From the NCBI GenBank assembly GCA_965153455.1, contig OZ234500.1:13943817-14007816 (forward strand): a stretch of DNA of 64,000 nt, written 5' to 3'. Under the pieces are notes generated by a model. That model was not told where the DNA came from, made no database searches, and saw nothing but the letters and a program-made list of their open reading frames with translations. The stretch comes from Sphagnum compactum (Eukaryota > Bryophyta > Sphagnopsida > Sphagnales). Made by a program: the position numbers and the translations under genes. Below are positions 25,290 through 37,901 of the stretch, one piece after another (position 1 is the first letter of the stretch; every line of letters begins with the position of its first letter).

Positions 25290-26240
25290 GAACAAATCAA
25301 ACCTTAGAGGAAGCCATTGATGCAATTGAAAGAAGTACATGTTCATTGAAGGTAACAAGCAAATCACGAAATATATTAATGACTTCCTTTTAAGACCTTT
25401 TATTTGAGAAAACTAACTAACAAAGGTTCTAATAGATGAGGAAAATGCAACAATAGCAAAATGGATCTTGGCTATGCAAAATGTGGTTTGTCAATTACCT
25501 TACAATAGCTTAAATTGAAAGTTGTTGAACTTACACAAACAAGGCCTACCCCATTTTGGAGTGGTGTACCAAAGAATAGCTAGTGGTACTAGTTCAACAC
25601 TAGATATCCAAATCTTATCATCAAACAACTAGAGGGTTTAAAATGTTTTTAGAGCACAAGGGTTGACTATAAATAGCTACAAAACATTTTGTGATAACTT
25701 GTAAATGTTGTACACCTAAAATAATTATATTGTATATTATGTATGGAATTCAGACAAAACGAACATCTAAGCAAAAAATAATTATGAATTCAAATTTTGG
25801 CCAAGAAGGGTTTAAATCATGTAAATTATATCATCATTCCCAAATCTCAAGAATGGTTGATTGTGAATTGTGTATTGAATGTACAAGGCAAAGTTCTGCT
25901 AGGGTTTTACATTTTCAAAGGTGAAATATTGAAAGATGATTATATCAAGTTGTGCAAAATAGGTACATGCATGCAATATGAAAATAAAACATGGATGACA
26001 CATTTTTTATTTAAGGAATTCTTTTTTTCCTTCAAACCGTTTATTCCAAATGGGATCTCTACAATTATTTTCACTTATTGATTCTAAACAAGCATGGATC
26101 CCATGTTACTTTAAAATCAATAGAGCAAGCACAAACCTTTGGTTTAAATATGATCACACTACCCTTTCACACTTCACACGCATTACAACCCTTAAGTGTA
26201 ACTTGTTTTAAACCATTCGGGACAACATTTAAGAAAGAAA
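25290..26240 (+). pseudogene. Pogo/Tc1-like (DDE_1) transposase pseudogene
   Basis: The three plus frames together give a recognisable transposase of the DDE_1 / CENP-B-like type. It begins with a helix-turn-helix N-terminus (EEAIDAIERSTCSL, about 25,310) and a CENPB-like segment (DEENATIAKWILAMQN, LTQTRPTPF, about 25,430-25,560). The catalytic core follows with VWNSDKTNI (about 25,740), IPKSQEWLIVNC, GFYIFKGE, KTWMTHFLFKEF and LPFHTSHALQPL (about 26,150-26,190). The family's DETG box reads DKTN and the second catalytic aspartate (usually LDGHGSH) reads LNKHGSH, so it is dead even apart from its stops and frameshifts. I could not locate terminal inverted repeats or a TA duplication. Confidence 0.75.
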
Positions 26241-26249
26241 GGTAAGCAC

Positions 26250-29200
26250 CTAACCTAACAAGGTAGTTTAGGTAAGAAAGGAATATTCAATCAATATTTT
26301 GATGTTGACCACAACATCGAATGTCATTTTGTGAAGTTTGAACTTTGGACCCCAAGGATGGAATTTAAAACCTTTACCACCAAGCCACCCCATGTATTGT
26401 GTAAATAATCTAATTTTTATTTTATTTAGATCATATTTCATTTAAACAATACAAAAAACCTTAAATTTGATAATTCATATACTATGATAATTTATCCAAA
26501 TGAAAAAAAGAATCATAAAGTTCTTCCAATAATGTACACAATTTTATAAATTTTTAATATAAATATATAAATTCATTTCAAAAGAAAATTATTTAAATTT
26601 TTTTATTGAATAACATTTCAATGACCATTCTTTGGAAAAAAATAAATTCAAACACATGACTTCTAAATGGAAAAACCTTTGTGGCTAATACAAGAATAAA
26701 TAAAATATGTTTTTCATATCTTAAACCTTCATTTGATTTAGGAATTTATATTATAAAATTTTGCTTCCAATACATCATAATTTTATTAATAAAATTTAAT
26801 TTAAATGTATGAGTCTATATAATTTATCCACATAAAGTATTTATAAATGTATCATAATTCAATTATATCTATATATATTAGATGTTGAATTTAATTTGAA
26901 AATATGAATTAACATTAGAATATTAACTAATTTTCTGAAATTAAAAATGTTATTCATTTTTTACACATGTAAAATAAATTTATCTTTCACATATAATATT
27001 TTTAAATGGGTTATATATCATGTTCAAATAAGAAAAATGTAATAAAAGTTCTTATATTAGCTATATGTATAATATTAATTGAAATTATTCCCTACATGTT
27101 GTAGTTCCTTATGTCCTTAAATACTCATATTAAATGACTGATTATCATTTTTGAATCGTTGTAAAGTAATTTTATGAGCATGTTGTCTATGTAATGATGC
27201 ATCATTTTGTCCATGTCATTTGCATAGTCATTTTTTAGTTCTATTTGAAATTATTTTATCTTAATTAAGTTTTCAAATAATATCTCGGACATCCATGTCA
27301 CTTTGTCATCAATCATGGATGCCATATGGATGAAATTCACAATGAATAATAATGTCATCCCTTCTATTGCCATGTTACCATTTACTAGCCAAATGCATCA
27401 TTAATATATGGTTACAATTTTTTCCATATAGGATTTGAAGTAATATTTTATGACTATAGTTAATTATATAATCATTTAGGATATCTAATCATTGATTTCT
27501 TAGTGGCAAATGACATAATTCCTTTTAATGAGAAAGGTATAAATAGAGGTAGGACCCCCATTACTTTCAGTTTGTTCAACACCAATTTGAAATATAAATT
27601 TAACACCATAACTTTGTCATATTATTGTCATGTTTACCCTTTTTAATTTCATTATAATAAGATTTGTTTGTACTTTGGTTTTGCACACTTCATGTTGGTG
27701 GTTTTGAGTTTTGTGTTTTTATCTTGATTCCTTTGTTTTGCGTTTTGAATTAGATTTAGACTTAAACCTATTCTTTTGTCATTTATCTTCACAACTTTCA
27801 TGCCCATGACAAAGGGTAGGAGGGAGCAAATGTGAAAGCATGTAATAAAAGTTTGCAATGAAACAATGAAAATGTGTTTTAAACACAAAACAAGAATGAA
27901 GGTTGATTATAAAATTGAAGATGTTAGAATTGTGTTTTTATCATGTAGATTGTGATTTATGATTGAGCATATTTTGTCATGAGTTTTTTATGTTTGGGCA
28001 TGCACATATTTTCTTTACTTTTATTACGGCTTGCATTTGCTTAAAAGGTGGTAAACAACAAGTGATGGTCACTTCATTATGTATGTATTATATGGAACAA
28101 AATAATTCAAAGACTCAGTGAACCCAAAAATTGTAATATTCCCCAAAATGTTTTTCATAATTCATTTTTTGGTTTAAAAAATATTTTGATTTGTGTTTTG
28201 ATAATTTTATTAAGTTTTTAACATCACAACATTACTATATGACACAAGCCATAAGATATCAACTCACATATACCTTTATTTAAGCATGTTTAAAATGATA
28301 TGAGTATTTATCTTTTAGGAGAAAAAAAAAACCTAACACTTAAAGCCTACATTTAAATTTTTAAAAATGAAACAAATTTTGAATTTGATAAACCAATTTG
28401 AAGACTAAATAGTACAAAGAAAAGTGATTAAATAATGGTTCAAGAAGTATATTTACAAATATTATTAACTTTGAAATTCACATTTGACATTTTATTTGTC
28501 ATATAAAATTGATTTTTGGCAAAATTGAATAAGGATTTATGACTGTTTACAAACATTATACTTGCAAAATACGTGTATTTGATCATTGTTACAAGATTAT
28601 GTATGTCATATAAAAAAATGAATTCAAATAACGTCATGCATGTCTTTTGACAAAATCAATGGTTATTAACAATCTATGGGACAATCACATGTTTGATAAT
28701 CCAAGTTTTTGTATCATGAATATATTCAAACACCTTTGCATGAATCTTTTATAAAATAAAAATGATCCTTCTATGTATAATTCAAAATAAATCAAGTTTG
28801 CGTTCTTTCCATTAATTTTTTGGAAATTCATTAGTTAAAAATTCAATTTGGAACGTCATCAAATATATGGGCATATGACCAACATTGTCCTTCTTATAAT
28901 TGATTGATGATAAATACTAACAAACTTACAATATATAAAAAATAGTGATTTTCTTTTATATGAATCTATATATCCTTGCAATTTAATATGAAAACCTATT
29001 GAATTGTTATTGACATTGTAGAAGAGGATAAAGATGAAGGTGTTACCGTCAAACAACCGCAACCAGATGATATGGAATAATTTGTATGTATTTTTAAATT
29101 CATTTGGTGATCTTCATCCCTTATGCAAATATGACTTACTAAAAGAAAACAATCCATTTTGTTTATTACATAATTTACTGTACATGAATGTCACATCTAT

Positions 29201-31353
29201 ATATTTATATTTTACTTATTACTGGAGTATCTTGGCATCTTGAACACTAATTACATTATTCTGAAAAATATCATTATTTTAAAAATATTATTTTCAAATA
29301 ACAAAATTTTGCGAAGAAAAATACACGAGGTTACTATTGTGATAATGTGGTTTAAGCTAAACACAAAAGGAAGTATTGTAAGAATTGAAGGTTGGAACAT
29401 CATGAGCAAGCGAACAAGGGTTTCAAAGGTGGTGGTTTGGAGGTCGTTCATGATGAAGCAAAATGTCAATGGAAAAAATGAAGGATGACAAGAAGGGAAT
29501 CAATTAACTTAGTTGCTATGTAGGAAAAATAAGTAGTAAGTGGGTAGAAAAAGAGGAGGAAAGGTTGGTAGCTCTTGGGCATTTTGGGGTTTCCATTTCC
29601 AACACATGAAAATGTATGTGTGTTTGGAAAAACCTAAGATGTGTTAGCAAGTGGTGTTTCAAGAATAAATGAAAGAAATATTCATTAGGAGTTGAAGAAA
29701 TAGTGTGGACAAAGGAGGATGGGCTTGGTAACCTAGATCTAGAAACACTAAGAGGAGCATATAGAGATTGGAGACATAGACCATTTGCAAACTTGTGTAA
29801 TCTTTCCATTTTGCAATGAAGCATATGACTGAATAACATATGTTTTTTGATGGTAACTAGTTGCATAGGGTTGTGTTGGTGCTTGTGTAAAGGGGTAAGG
29901 AGACAGTGTCATTGTGAAGGGGTTGAAGTTATCATGAATAAAGGAATTGTTCTAACCCACAATGGAGAGGACAACGAGTTAGACAACTTAAGACTAGGTT
30001 CTTGTCCAACCAACCACTTAGATGTTCTTTGAGTGGTGGAAGAATAATCCAATTTAAGGAGATGTTTATGATTTCATAGACAATCCATATGATCATGGAT
30101 TATCAATGTGAGGAAACTAATCATCTTTATTCTGAAGTCATCTAAATTATTAATATTTTCACCGAAGGTCAATTGATTGTGCTTTGACCTGTGGTTTCAT
30201 GGGTCCCTTCCCTGCTCTCCACCCATTGAACAGTAGTGAAGACCTTTTTTTATTATTTTGAAACATGCAACATGCAGGTGGCACACATCTTTCAGCATAC
30301 ACAGAAAGCAAATACTAGTGAAGGTCCCAAGGTAATCCGCTAAACATAGCGGGCACAGTGGTCTGGTGGAAAAAAAGTTGGGAGGTGAAATGTGAACCTA
30401 TTCACACTATTTTTCCTTTTATTCCTTAGTGGATGGCCTTGAATGTAGTGGCTTGGTGGGCCACGTGGAAATTTACCCTTAGAGTTCAAAGGTTTTCAAG
30501 CAGCAATGAAGATGTTCTCTACATTAAGACGTGTCATTGAATTAGAAGATATAAAACATTGATGTGCTTCAAATAATAGCCCCATAAATTGTGGGCAATG
30601 TAATTTATGCCCATATTATTAGTGATTGTTCCCTTAATTTGAAATGATTATTTGTTGTAATCAACTCATAAGCTAAAATGTGGAACCCTTTTTAAATATA
30701 TTGGGTATAACTGTTTGAACTTTGCACACAACAAATTGGGAAAAGTTAACATATTTGCACTGTTTGTCAAGCACCTTCCTAACTTCATGGCCCACTAAAA
30801 GAATCCGCGCATGAAAAAGGTAAAAAGCAACAAGGCACAAAAACCCACTCCTAGACAAGCCCCACAAAACATGAAATATCCACTCCAATCCAAAGAAACC
30901 TCTATCAACAACCTGTTGCCAATGCTCCTGTGCATTTAATGTAGGCTAGGTGCTTAATAATAAGGTTCAGGGATAGATTCATAGTACAATAATCATAGGT
31001 GACACTCTTCATTAAAGAGCTGACACAATAATAATTTTGTTCGAATGCAAAAACATTAGAACTGAATTTACATGACTTCACAGATGACCTCCATGCCCAT
31101 TCAGGTCAGCACGTGAATGAATTTGTTTCAATTTGGTACCCATGGTTACAATCACCGACTCTTCATAAAGAAGCAAGTTAGAAAATGTGAACAGCACAAG
31201 GTTTGTCTTAAGACCATTTCCCTCTCATGGGTACCAAATGCAAAATATATGTTCTAAATATCTAAGTAGCAACATGTAGCATTGAAAGCTGGAAAAAAAA
31301 ACTCCATTTTGAAGAGACCAATGAGTTTGATCATCTGTGGTAGCTTCGAAATG
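26250..31353. other. Very AT-rich intergenic DNA
   Basis: The stretch from 26,400 to 29,300 is extremely AT-rich, with many ATT/TTA runs and no open frame above about 80 codons. From 29,300 to 31,350 the composition is more ordinary, but I recognise no gene. A short frame near 29,020-29,085 (acidic EEDKDEG-like) cannot be supported. The 3' untranslated region of the UBR7-type gene presumably lies just below 31,354. Confidence 0.5.
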
Positions 31354-34300
31354 TCAGTTACGGCGTCGCCGCTTCTGGTTAAAGGCTTCAAAAAATTCAT
31401 GGATGTCTGCACTGGTCACTGTCTTTCCTGATTCTCCAAAAGGAGCCTGTGAGTCACAGCCATGAACATACAAGCCCAATAAACTAAATAAGAAACAAGA
31501 CTTTAAGCCAGAGAACTCTGTCTTGTGTGCCCACTCTGCAGATTGTGAAAATGAAACCTTGCTAAGACAAGATAGAATCAATAGCCTGTCAGTGCAGTGA
31601 GTGATAATGCTCTGCAACTCATAGGCTATTTGAGAGTTGAGAGAGATCTTATCTGATCAGTGAGCTGGTCGCTCATGAGGTGATCATATTTGAGGGAGCT
31701 TGAAAGGGAGACATTAGCATCTTGCTTCATTACACTCTTTTTTCCTAGTGAGTCACCAACAAATTAAAATGCACACCTGGAGGAACATTGGTTGCAACAA
31801 GGAGACTTACCAAAAAGGATTTGAGTTCAGATGCCATGTCATTGAGCCCATGAAGAAGTTCAATCTGCTGTACATGGCCCAATGTCTGCATGAAGTCTGA
31901 TCCAGCACCTTCAGCTCGTGCTAGGGCCTCTTCTCTCTTTCGCTTTCCCATCGCCTCATACTCCTGCAGCCAGTGTACCATGGACTCAGTCAGACTTGTC
32001 ATTCTAGAAAAAGCCTTACAAAACAGTCACAAAGTCCCAATTAGAGCACTTCTCATGAGTTTTCCAGAAGAGCTTAGACTGTGCTTGGCCATTAGCAAAC
32101 TCCACAACCCTTCACATTTTGACCCTTTCAGCAATTTGGGTTATTGTATCACATCTGGGTTTGATTTACCAAACAAACTTCTCTGTGCTCTGTTTGACAA
32201 AAGACCTTACAGGTAGCCGCCCATACTCTACCTGAATGGTGTCCTCTCTATTGAGAAGAAAACTGACTCCCTTCTCCTTGTACATGTTCAAGCATTGAGA
32301 GCACTGGCAAAGTTTAGCCCTCCAGCTACTGCTCAAAAAGAGTGGCCACACAGGTTCAGGGCACTCAGCCACCACATCAGTCTTGCTTGAGCAAGTAAGC
32401 CCATTGGATGCAGCTTTCTGGAGGTGGTCGAGAGTTGAAGTTTGCATATGATTAGTGACCATTTCAAGCTTGCAGACAACAGCCCCTCCCCCAGGAATCT
32501 CTGCATTTGATGGCTCTGCTTGGGCAGCAATAGTAGTTCCATTCTCTTGATTGGTTCCATTGAGATAAGAAGGTGCAGTAACTTTGTTTTCATTGTTTGC
32601 TGCACAACGACAAATGGCATTAATGCAACTCGCAAGAAAACTGGTCATTGTAATTTTGATGAATGTCCACAGCCAGCCCCAACATGCAACCTGAAAGCAA
32701 CTCACAAGAGAAGCCCAGCCCAGAATCACAATCTGGACCACTTGCAAAAGGTAACAGTTTTCTATTAGCTAAACATAAGTGTCCCTGTAAGCAAGTAAGC
32801 ATAAGAACCACCTTCAGGGTTTTAATCACTAACCTGTGGGCATAACTGGCTCCACAGATTGAACAGGCTCTGCTGCTGTATCATCAATTACCAAACTGGG
32901 AGGAATCAATGCCTCTGGGTATGAAAAGATAAAGGAGCAGCGAGGTACACAGGCCTGGCAGATCAACTCATCATACACAGGCTCCCCTTCTTCATCTTTT
33001 GGATACTGCACAATCATCAGAAAATAAGTTCAGTATCATGCACTTGGTACAACCAAAGCTTCCAAGCAGTAGGACAAGAGACTGTATGCGAGAAGTCCCA
33101 TATGCTGTCAAAAATTCTCAGGATCCTGGTAAGTTAGATCACCCACAGGAACTTGCTGATGATTGTAGAAAGGGGGAATCTAATCTGACAAAGCAACTTG
33201 CTGATGTTCAGCATTCCTCAATAACAAGCACTACAGCACACAACCTGCAGGGAAGGTGGAAGGCCAAGATGGTGCTCATGAAACCAATCCTCACAAATGC
33301 AGCACTGCAGCATCTGGCCTGGTTCGCATCCATCTGGATCTGGGTATGGTCGCCTGCATATGCAGTAGACTCCCTTGTAGTTTTGGTTGTAGACATTGCA
33401 AGAATTTTCAGGCTCTTTATCTGCCTGCAGCTGGCATATACCAATGCCAAATTTTGAATTGCCACAGTCACAGCGAAATTGCCGCCGTGTCCAGAGCTCC
33501 ACCACCTACACATCCAAACAATAAATTTCTGCAGCTGAAAACTAGCTTGTACAGCTAACAGCTCAAAAGAAACTACATCTTCACAACTATAGAGAACTTC
33601 TAAAAAACTTACAACTTAAGTTGAGGGATGACCTGAGAATTAGGTTATACAAATTACAGATTCAACAAGATATCACCAACCACGGAAAAGAGGAGACCCA
33701 ACCCTAAGATACACAGAAAGAAGTGACAAGCTGAAGAACAATAGTGACTGTCACTGACATATTCAGTGACCTTCAGCAGCTCAAAAGAAGAGGTGCACAA
33801 GAGAAGATCCCAGTTGTGAAGGAAGTTATATTTCCCTTAGGAAGAGACAACCCAGAACTGAGATGTTCAACATTTATTCATGCCCACCATAATCAATGTG
33901 AAACCAGTTGGAGCTTGCAAAGAACATGAGCAACAAGTAGCACAAGGGGGATGTAGCATACATCATGGCCTTCATGGCAAGACAAGGAGCAAGCTGTGCA
34001 GAATCCAGCATTTCCATCTGGGGTGCAAGTACGACAAGCAAACACAGCCTGCCGCTTCTTGTATCCCTCACGATATGTGCACTCCTTGCCTTCATCTCCC
34101 CCCAGCACAAGGTCCGCTTCCTGCATCCCACTTAGTGCCTCATAAGTCCAAGTAATTTCTACACTGTGGCAACCATCGTCCAGACTTTGACATCAAAACA
34201 CAATCTATATTATGGGGACAGTTATCATTCCCTACTGAAAAGGCATGATGTAGAATGTGTTATGTTTCCCTTCTATGGACAGCATATGCAAAATGTGTTA

Positions 34301-35092
34301 AGTTTCCACTGCATCCACATCCACAAATGCAGTGCAACTCTTCCATGAAGACAAACCAGAAAGCTTAAGACAGAGTGGGAGATATAGGAATTCAGGTGGA
34401 GGTTTTTTTTCCCTGAAAGTTCTTATCCATGGACCCTCCATGGGAGGGCCTGCAAAGAAATGTGAGATAGGGTACCCAAACCCTAAGACTCACAGAGTTA
34501 AGAAGCTCACTTACATCATCAATGCAAGAATACAAGAACAAAATTGTCATGACTGTGCTGCAGCAATTGCGGCACAGTGGCTATCTCGGTTTTCTTTACA
34601 CCCGCATGCAGAAGAGACATAGAGGAAAAGAAACAGAAATGGCACCTCCTTTTGCCGACAATTCTGAACCAGTGTCTCCTCACCCTCACTATAGCTACTG
34701 TCTGCTTTTCACAGAAACGAAAATTCCAAACCACCAGAAAGGAGACGAAATGCAATTGCATGCACAAATCATCATCATCATCATCATCCTCCGAGGCCTT
34801 GGAAGCCTCCAAGATTCGTAAACTTTGGGATCACTGGTAGTTGACCTAGTGAAGAACCCCCTTCCTTCCTTCCTTCCCAGTCACTGCCAAATTTCTCAGT
34901 GTTCATAACGTGAAAAAGGCGACCAAGACGTCCCCCCCCCCCAATTTGTTTTTGGCCTATGTGCTTAATTCATGCGAGGCAAGAGACAGAGAGACAAAGA
35001 GACAGAGGTTTTACCAATTCCTGGGCTTCTAGACCATCCATATATTCCGACAAAGTTCCAACAGCTTCCTCCTCGACATTGCTATCTTCCAT
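31354..35092 (-). CDS. UBR7: UBR7-type protein: UBR box plus PHD finger (seven exons)
   Basis: Seven exons join in frame with GT-AG borders: 35092-35015, 34120-33962, 33505-33245, 33005-32834, 32599-32232, 31963-31811 and 31446-31354 (1,284 nt, 427 codons). The UBR box spans residues 40-93 (C40, C55, C58, C67, C70, H75, H78, C91, C93). A PHD-type finger spans 127-185 (C127, C129, C147, C150, H155, H158, C182, C185). A helical region GHVQQIELLHGLNDMASELKSFL and a basic KRRRR tail close the protein. Homologues are putative E3 ubiquitin ligases; human UBR7 is reported to act on histone H2B, and a Nicotiana homologue is linked to an immune receptor. The ATG at 35,092 is the first in frame and gives a normal N-terminus. 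No lesion is seen. Exon 5 is the least conserved, and its acceptor at 32,600 was chosen by phase. Confidence 0.93.
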
Positions 35093-35330
35093 TTACTTGT
35101 TTTCAAAAGGGGCCACACGCAGCAATCGCCGATCGCAGGTAGATCGCGAGCTACGGAGAAGTTAGTTGCAGAGAGGACTCAGCAGTAGGAGCAGAACAAA
35201 GAGAGGCGAGGTGCTGGGAAGAGCGTAGGAAGGAGGGCGGGGAAAAGGAACGTCACTTTCCCGCCAGAATTGTCATACTGCTTCAGACCTTTTTCTCCGC
35301 GGAACCGTCAACTTGACCAGCGAAATAGCG
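35093..35330 (-). promoter_or_regulatory. Probable 5' UTR/promoter of the UBR7-type gene
   Basis: This short upstream stretch is clearly richer in G+C and CpG than its surroundings (cgccgatcgcag, gatcgcgagc, ctccgcgg). That fits the leader and core promoter of a housekeeping gene. No TATA box stands out. Confidence 0.4.
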
Positions 35331-36372
35331 GAACCAAAATTAGGTTTCCAGAAATTATTTATTATTTCATATCACTGAATGATACTGATCAGGCCTTGCT
35401 TCTTTTCCTCTTTTTTCTTTCTTTCTAATTTTGGGATGTAGACCAATTTAATCACTAGAGAGTGGGCACAGGGTGATCTCAAGACCAAACTAAAGGTTCC
35501 ATCAAAAACAAAAAGAAAAAAGAAAAAATGAGCACCAAGGTTCCTTTTGAAATTGAGAGAGGGACAACACTAGTAACTATGTAAGTGAAACAAAGAGTAG
35601 GGAGTACAAGGTTTAGAGGACATATCCTTTTCCAACTGTGATTTCAGATAACAAGCAAACTTTTGCATTTTCTATTTTGGTTTTTTTTGGCTTCGATTCA
35701 GCATGTGAAAAAAAATTTAATTACATAAATACATTTTGAAAATTTGAAATTTCTTTAAATACTTCAACTACCTACCCTATGTATTTTTCTTTCTTGGTTT
35801 GATGATGGAATAAATCTTCACCATATATTTCCACTGAAGTTCATCCTATTTATTTTTTAATTTGTGTCATCCACAACTCACCATTCACCCTAGGGCCTAC
35901 ACAATGGGGTTCAAAATGTGTATACTCTTGAAAATTGTGTATTAAAAGTCTAAATACTTTGGGACATATTAAAGTTATCCGTTAAGTCAGGAAAAGACGG
36001 CACCGGAACCCCTTGTTTGGTCACATAGGGGATGAGATTGTTTTAAAAGGGCAAAAAAAAGGTACACTGAGCTTCAACGGGGCATTAAACTCAGTTTGCA
36101 CTGTCCTTTCTTTGCCTGAACGCCTTCAACCAATCACTGTTGCTATGTGTACTGTGACTATAAATGTTCTCGCGCTCCGTGCATTTACTCCTGAGTCTCA
36201 GTATTTCATACCCTTATTTAATAAAATTTCATGACCTTGCGTACAACAGCATGAAGCATCAAATGAGGGGTGCAACTCAGGCCCAACAGGGCATGACTTT
36301 ACGGATAAACCTATTGTTTTGATATGAGATTTGACATATGTGCATCCAGATTCCAAACCCAATGCAAATGAT
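35331..36372. other. Spacer between the UBR7-type gene and the MuDR-like element
   Basis: AT-rich, without a recognisable gene. A phrase aggaaaagacggcaccgg near 35,990 is more GC-rich, but I cannot assign it. Confidence 0.5.
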
Positions 36373-36381
36373 TTCAGGATG
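36373..36381. repeat. Candidate 9-bp target-site duplication, left (ttcaggatg)
   Basis: It matches 47,957-47,965 (ttcatgatg) at 8 of 9 positions, directly outside the inverted repeats. Nine bases is the usual duplication length for Mutator-like elements. Confidence 0.6.
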
Positions 36382-36414
36382 GGCTGGAGTGAACCAGCAG
36401 CCACCAATGCACCA
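36382..36414 (+). repeat. Left terminal inverted repeat
   Basis: Starts ggctggagtgaacc. Positions 36,388-36,414 are the exact reverse complement of 47,924-47,950. A diverged relative lies at 63,213-63,246 (copy 2). Confidence 0.8.
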
Positions 36415-36705
36415 GTTGAGGATGAGCCCGTTGAAGCCGTTTTGGGGATGAACCATAAACATATCCTCCTTGCCCGTAGTTATTGTTTTTTTTCGCCTCT
36501 TCTTTGTCCCAAAATTTTTCCCTCATACCTCCCACCTCCTACCTTTCACTCCATCGCCAGAGCTCAGGAGTCGTCGAGCAGGAGCGGGAGGGGAGCCACT
36601 ATTGGAGCTGGAGCGCCTGCCATTGTTGGAGTTGGAGCCCCTACCACTGTTGGAGTTGGAGCACCTGAAGCGGGACTCACGTGGGACCTAGAGCGAGAGC
36701 TTAAG
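36415..36705 (+). other. Leader exon of the finger gene, GGAGC-rich, ending at a GTAAG donor
   Basis: A purine-rich stretch with repeated ggagttggagc(a/c) phrases (36,600-36,665) ends in cttaag followed by gtaagctcc (donor G at 36,706). Copy 2 has the same design at 62,767-63,212, where ggagcttggagc text precedes ctacaag/gtaagttccc. The conserved donor with different surrounding sequence argues that this is a real transcribed leader. No transcription start or TATA box can be named with confidence. Confidence 0.55.
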
Positions 36706-36724
36706 GTAAGCTCCTTCCCTTCAG

Positions 36725-37830
36725 CAATTTTTTTTTGGTTTTGTTGCAACGCAGCAAAGAAAGTGACGGCAACAACGTTGCCGTCGCCTTCTTCTTCTTT
36801 TTTGTTGCAAAAAAAAAGGCGACAGCAACATTGCTGCCGTCACTTCTAATTTTTTTTTGCTACAACGTAGAAAGCAACGGCAGCGTTTTTACCATCGCCC
36901 TTTTTTTTTTCTTTTGTTGTTGCGCAAAAGGCGACGGCAACGTTGTTGCCATTGCCTTCTTCTTTTTGTTTTGTTGCAGCGCAACGAAGAAGGCAACGAC
37001 AGCTTTGCTGCCATCGCCTTCTTTTCTTCTTTTTGTTATAGCACAGAAGGCAATGGCAACAACGCTACCGTCGCCTTCTTCATTTTCTTTTGTTGCAACG
37101 CAACGAAGAAGGCGACAACGAAGAAGGCAACGGCAACGTCACCTTCTTCTTCTTGTTTTCTTTTGTTGTAGCGTAGTGAAGAAGGCGATGGCAACAACGT
37201 TGCCTTCACCTTCTTCTTTTTATTTTGTTGCAGCGCAATGAAAAAAGCAACGGCAATAACGCTGCCATCGCCTTCTTCTTGTTGTTTTGTTGCAGCGCAG
37301 CGAAGAAGGCGACGGCAGCTACCATCGCCTTGTTCTTCTTTTTTGCTGCAGCGTAGAAGGCCACGGTGTCATCGCCTTCTTCATTTTGTTTTGTTGCAGC
37401 GCAATGAAGAAGGCGACAACAACAAAGCTGTCGTCACCCTCTTTTTGTTTTGGCAACGCAAAAGGCGACGGTAACATTGCTGCCTTCGCCTTCTTCATTT
37501 TCTTTTGTTGCAGCACACCGAAGAAGGCGACGGCACCTTCTTCTTTTTCTTTTGTTGGAACGCAGCCCAGAAGGCGACGGTAGCATTGTTACCCTCGCCT
37601 TTTTTCTCTTTTTTTTGGTGCGTTGTGCAACACCTTCTACGCACCTCCTTTTTTTCTTATGTGGTTCCATTGTATTGAAGAAAAAGAAGACGACAACTTC
37701 CGTCACCTTCTTCGATGGCTTTGCTGCAAAGAAATGGCAACCTCCGCCTTTTTATGGTTTTGTTACGAAAAAGGTGACGGCAGCAATGTCGTCGCCTTCC
37801 TCTATGGTGGCGGTTTGTTTTTTTTGGTCC
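36725..37830 (+). repeat. Tandem palindrome array in leader intron (copy 1)
   Basis: About 16 imperfect units of about 50-70 bp. Each unit has a fold-back of the form gaagaaggcgacggcaac-aac-gttgccgtcgccttcttc and a spacer of T-rich sequence ending in gttgcagcgca. One clear example is 37,178-37,216, with 18-nt arms, 16 positions paired and an aac loop. Another is 36,764-36,786. In several units both arms have changed so that pairing is kept, for example ggta/tacc at 37,577-37,593 where others have ggca/tgcc. It lies between the donor at 36,706 and the acceptor at 37,887. Confidence 0.85.
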
Positions 37831-37901
37831 TTATGGTTTAGTTCATTAATATTGACAATATCAATGAAATGGTAGTTTTTTGTTTAGGGTTGAAAGTTGT
37901 A

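Noticed and set aside
36331-37583. Several overlapping plus-strand frames of 70-170 codons (F/L/S-rich, repeated ATTLPSPSS)
   Set aside because: They follow the palindrome array period and change frame freely; they are repeat by-products.
36725-37830. CRISPR-like array
   Set aside because: Repeats and spacers are both repetitive, the genome is a plant's and no cas genes exist; the structure is a tandem palindrome array.
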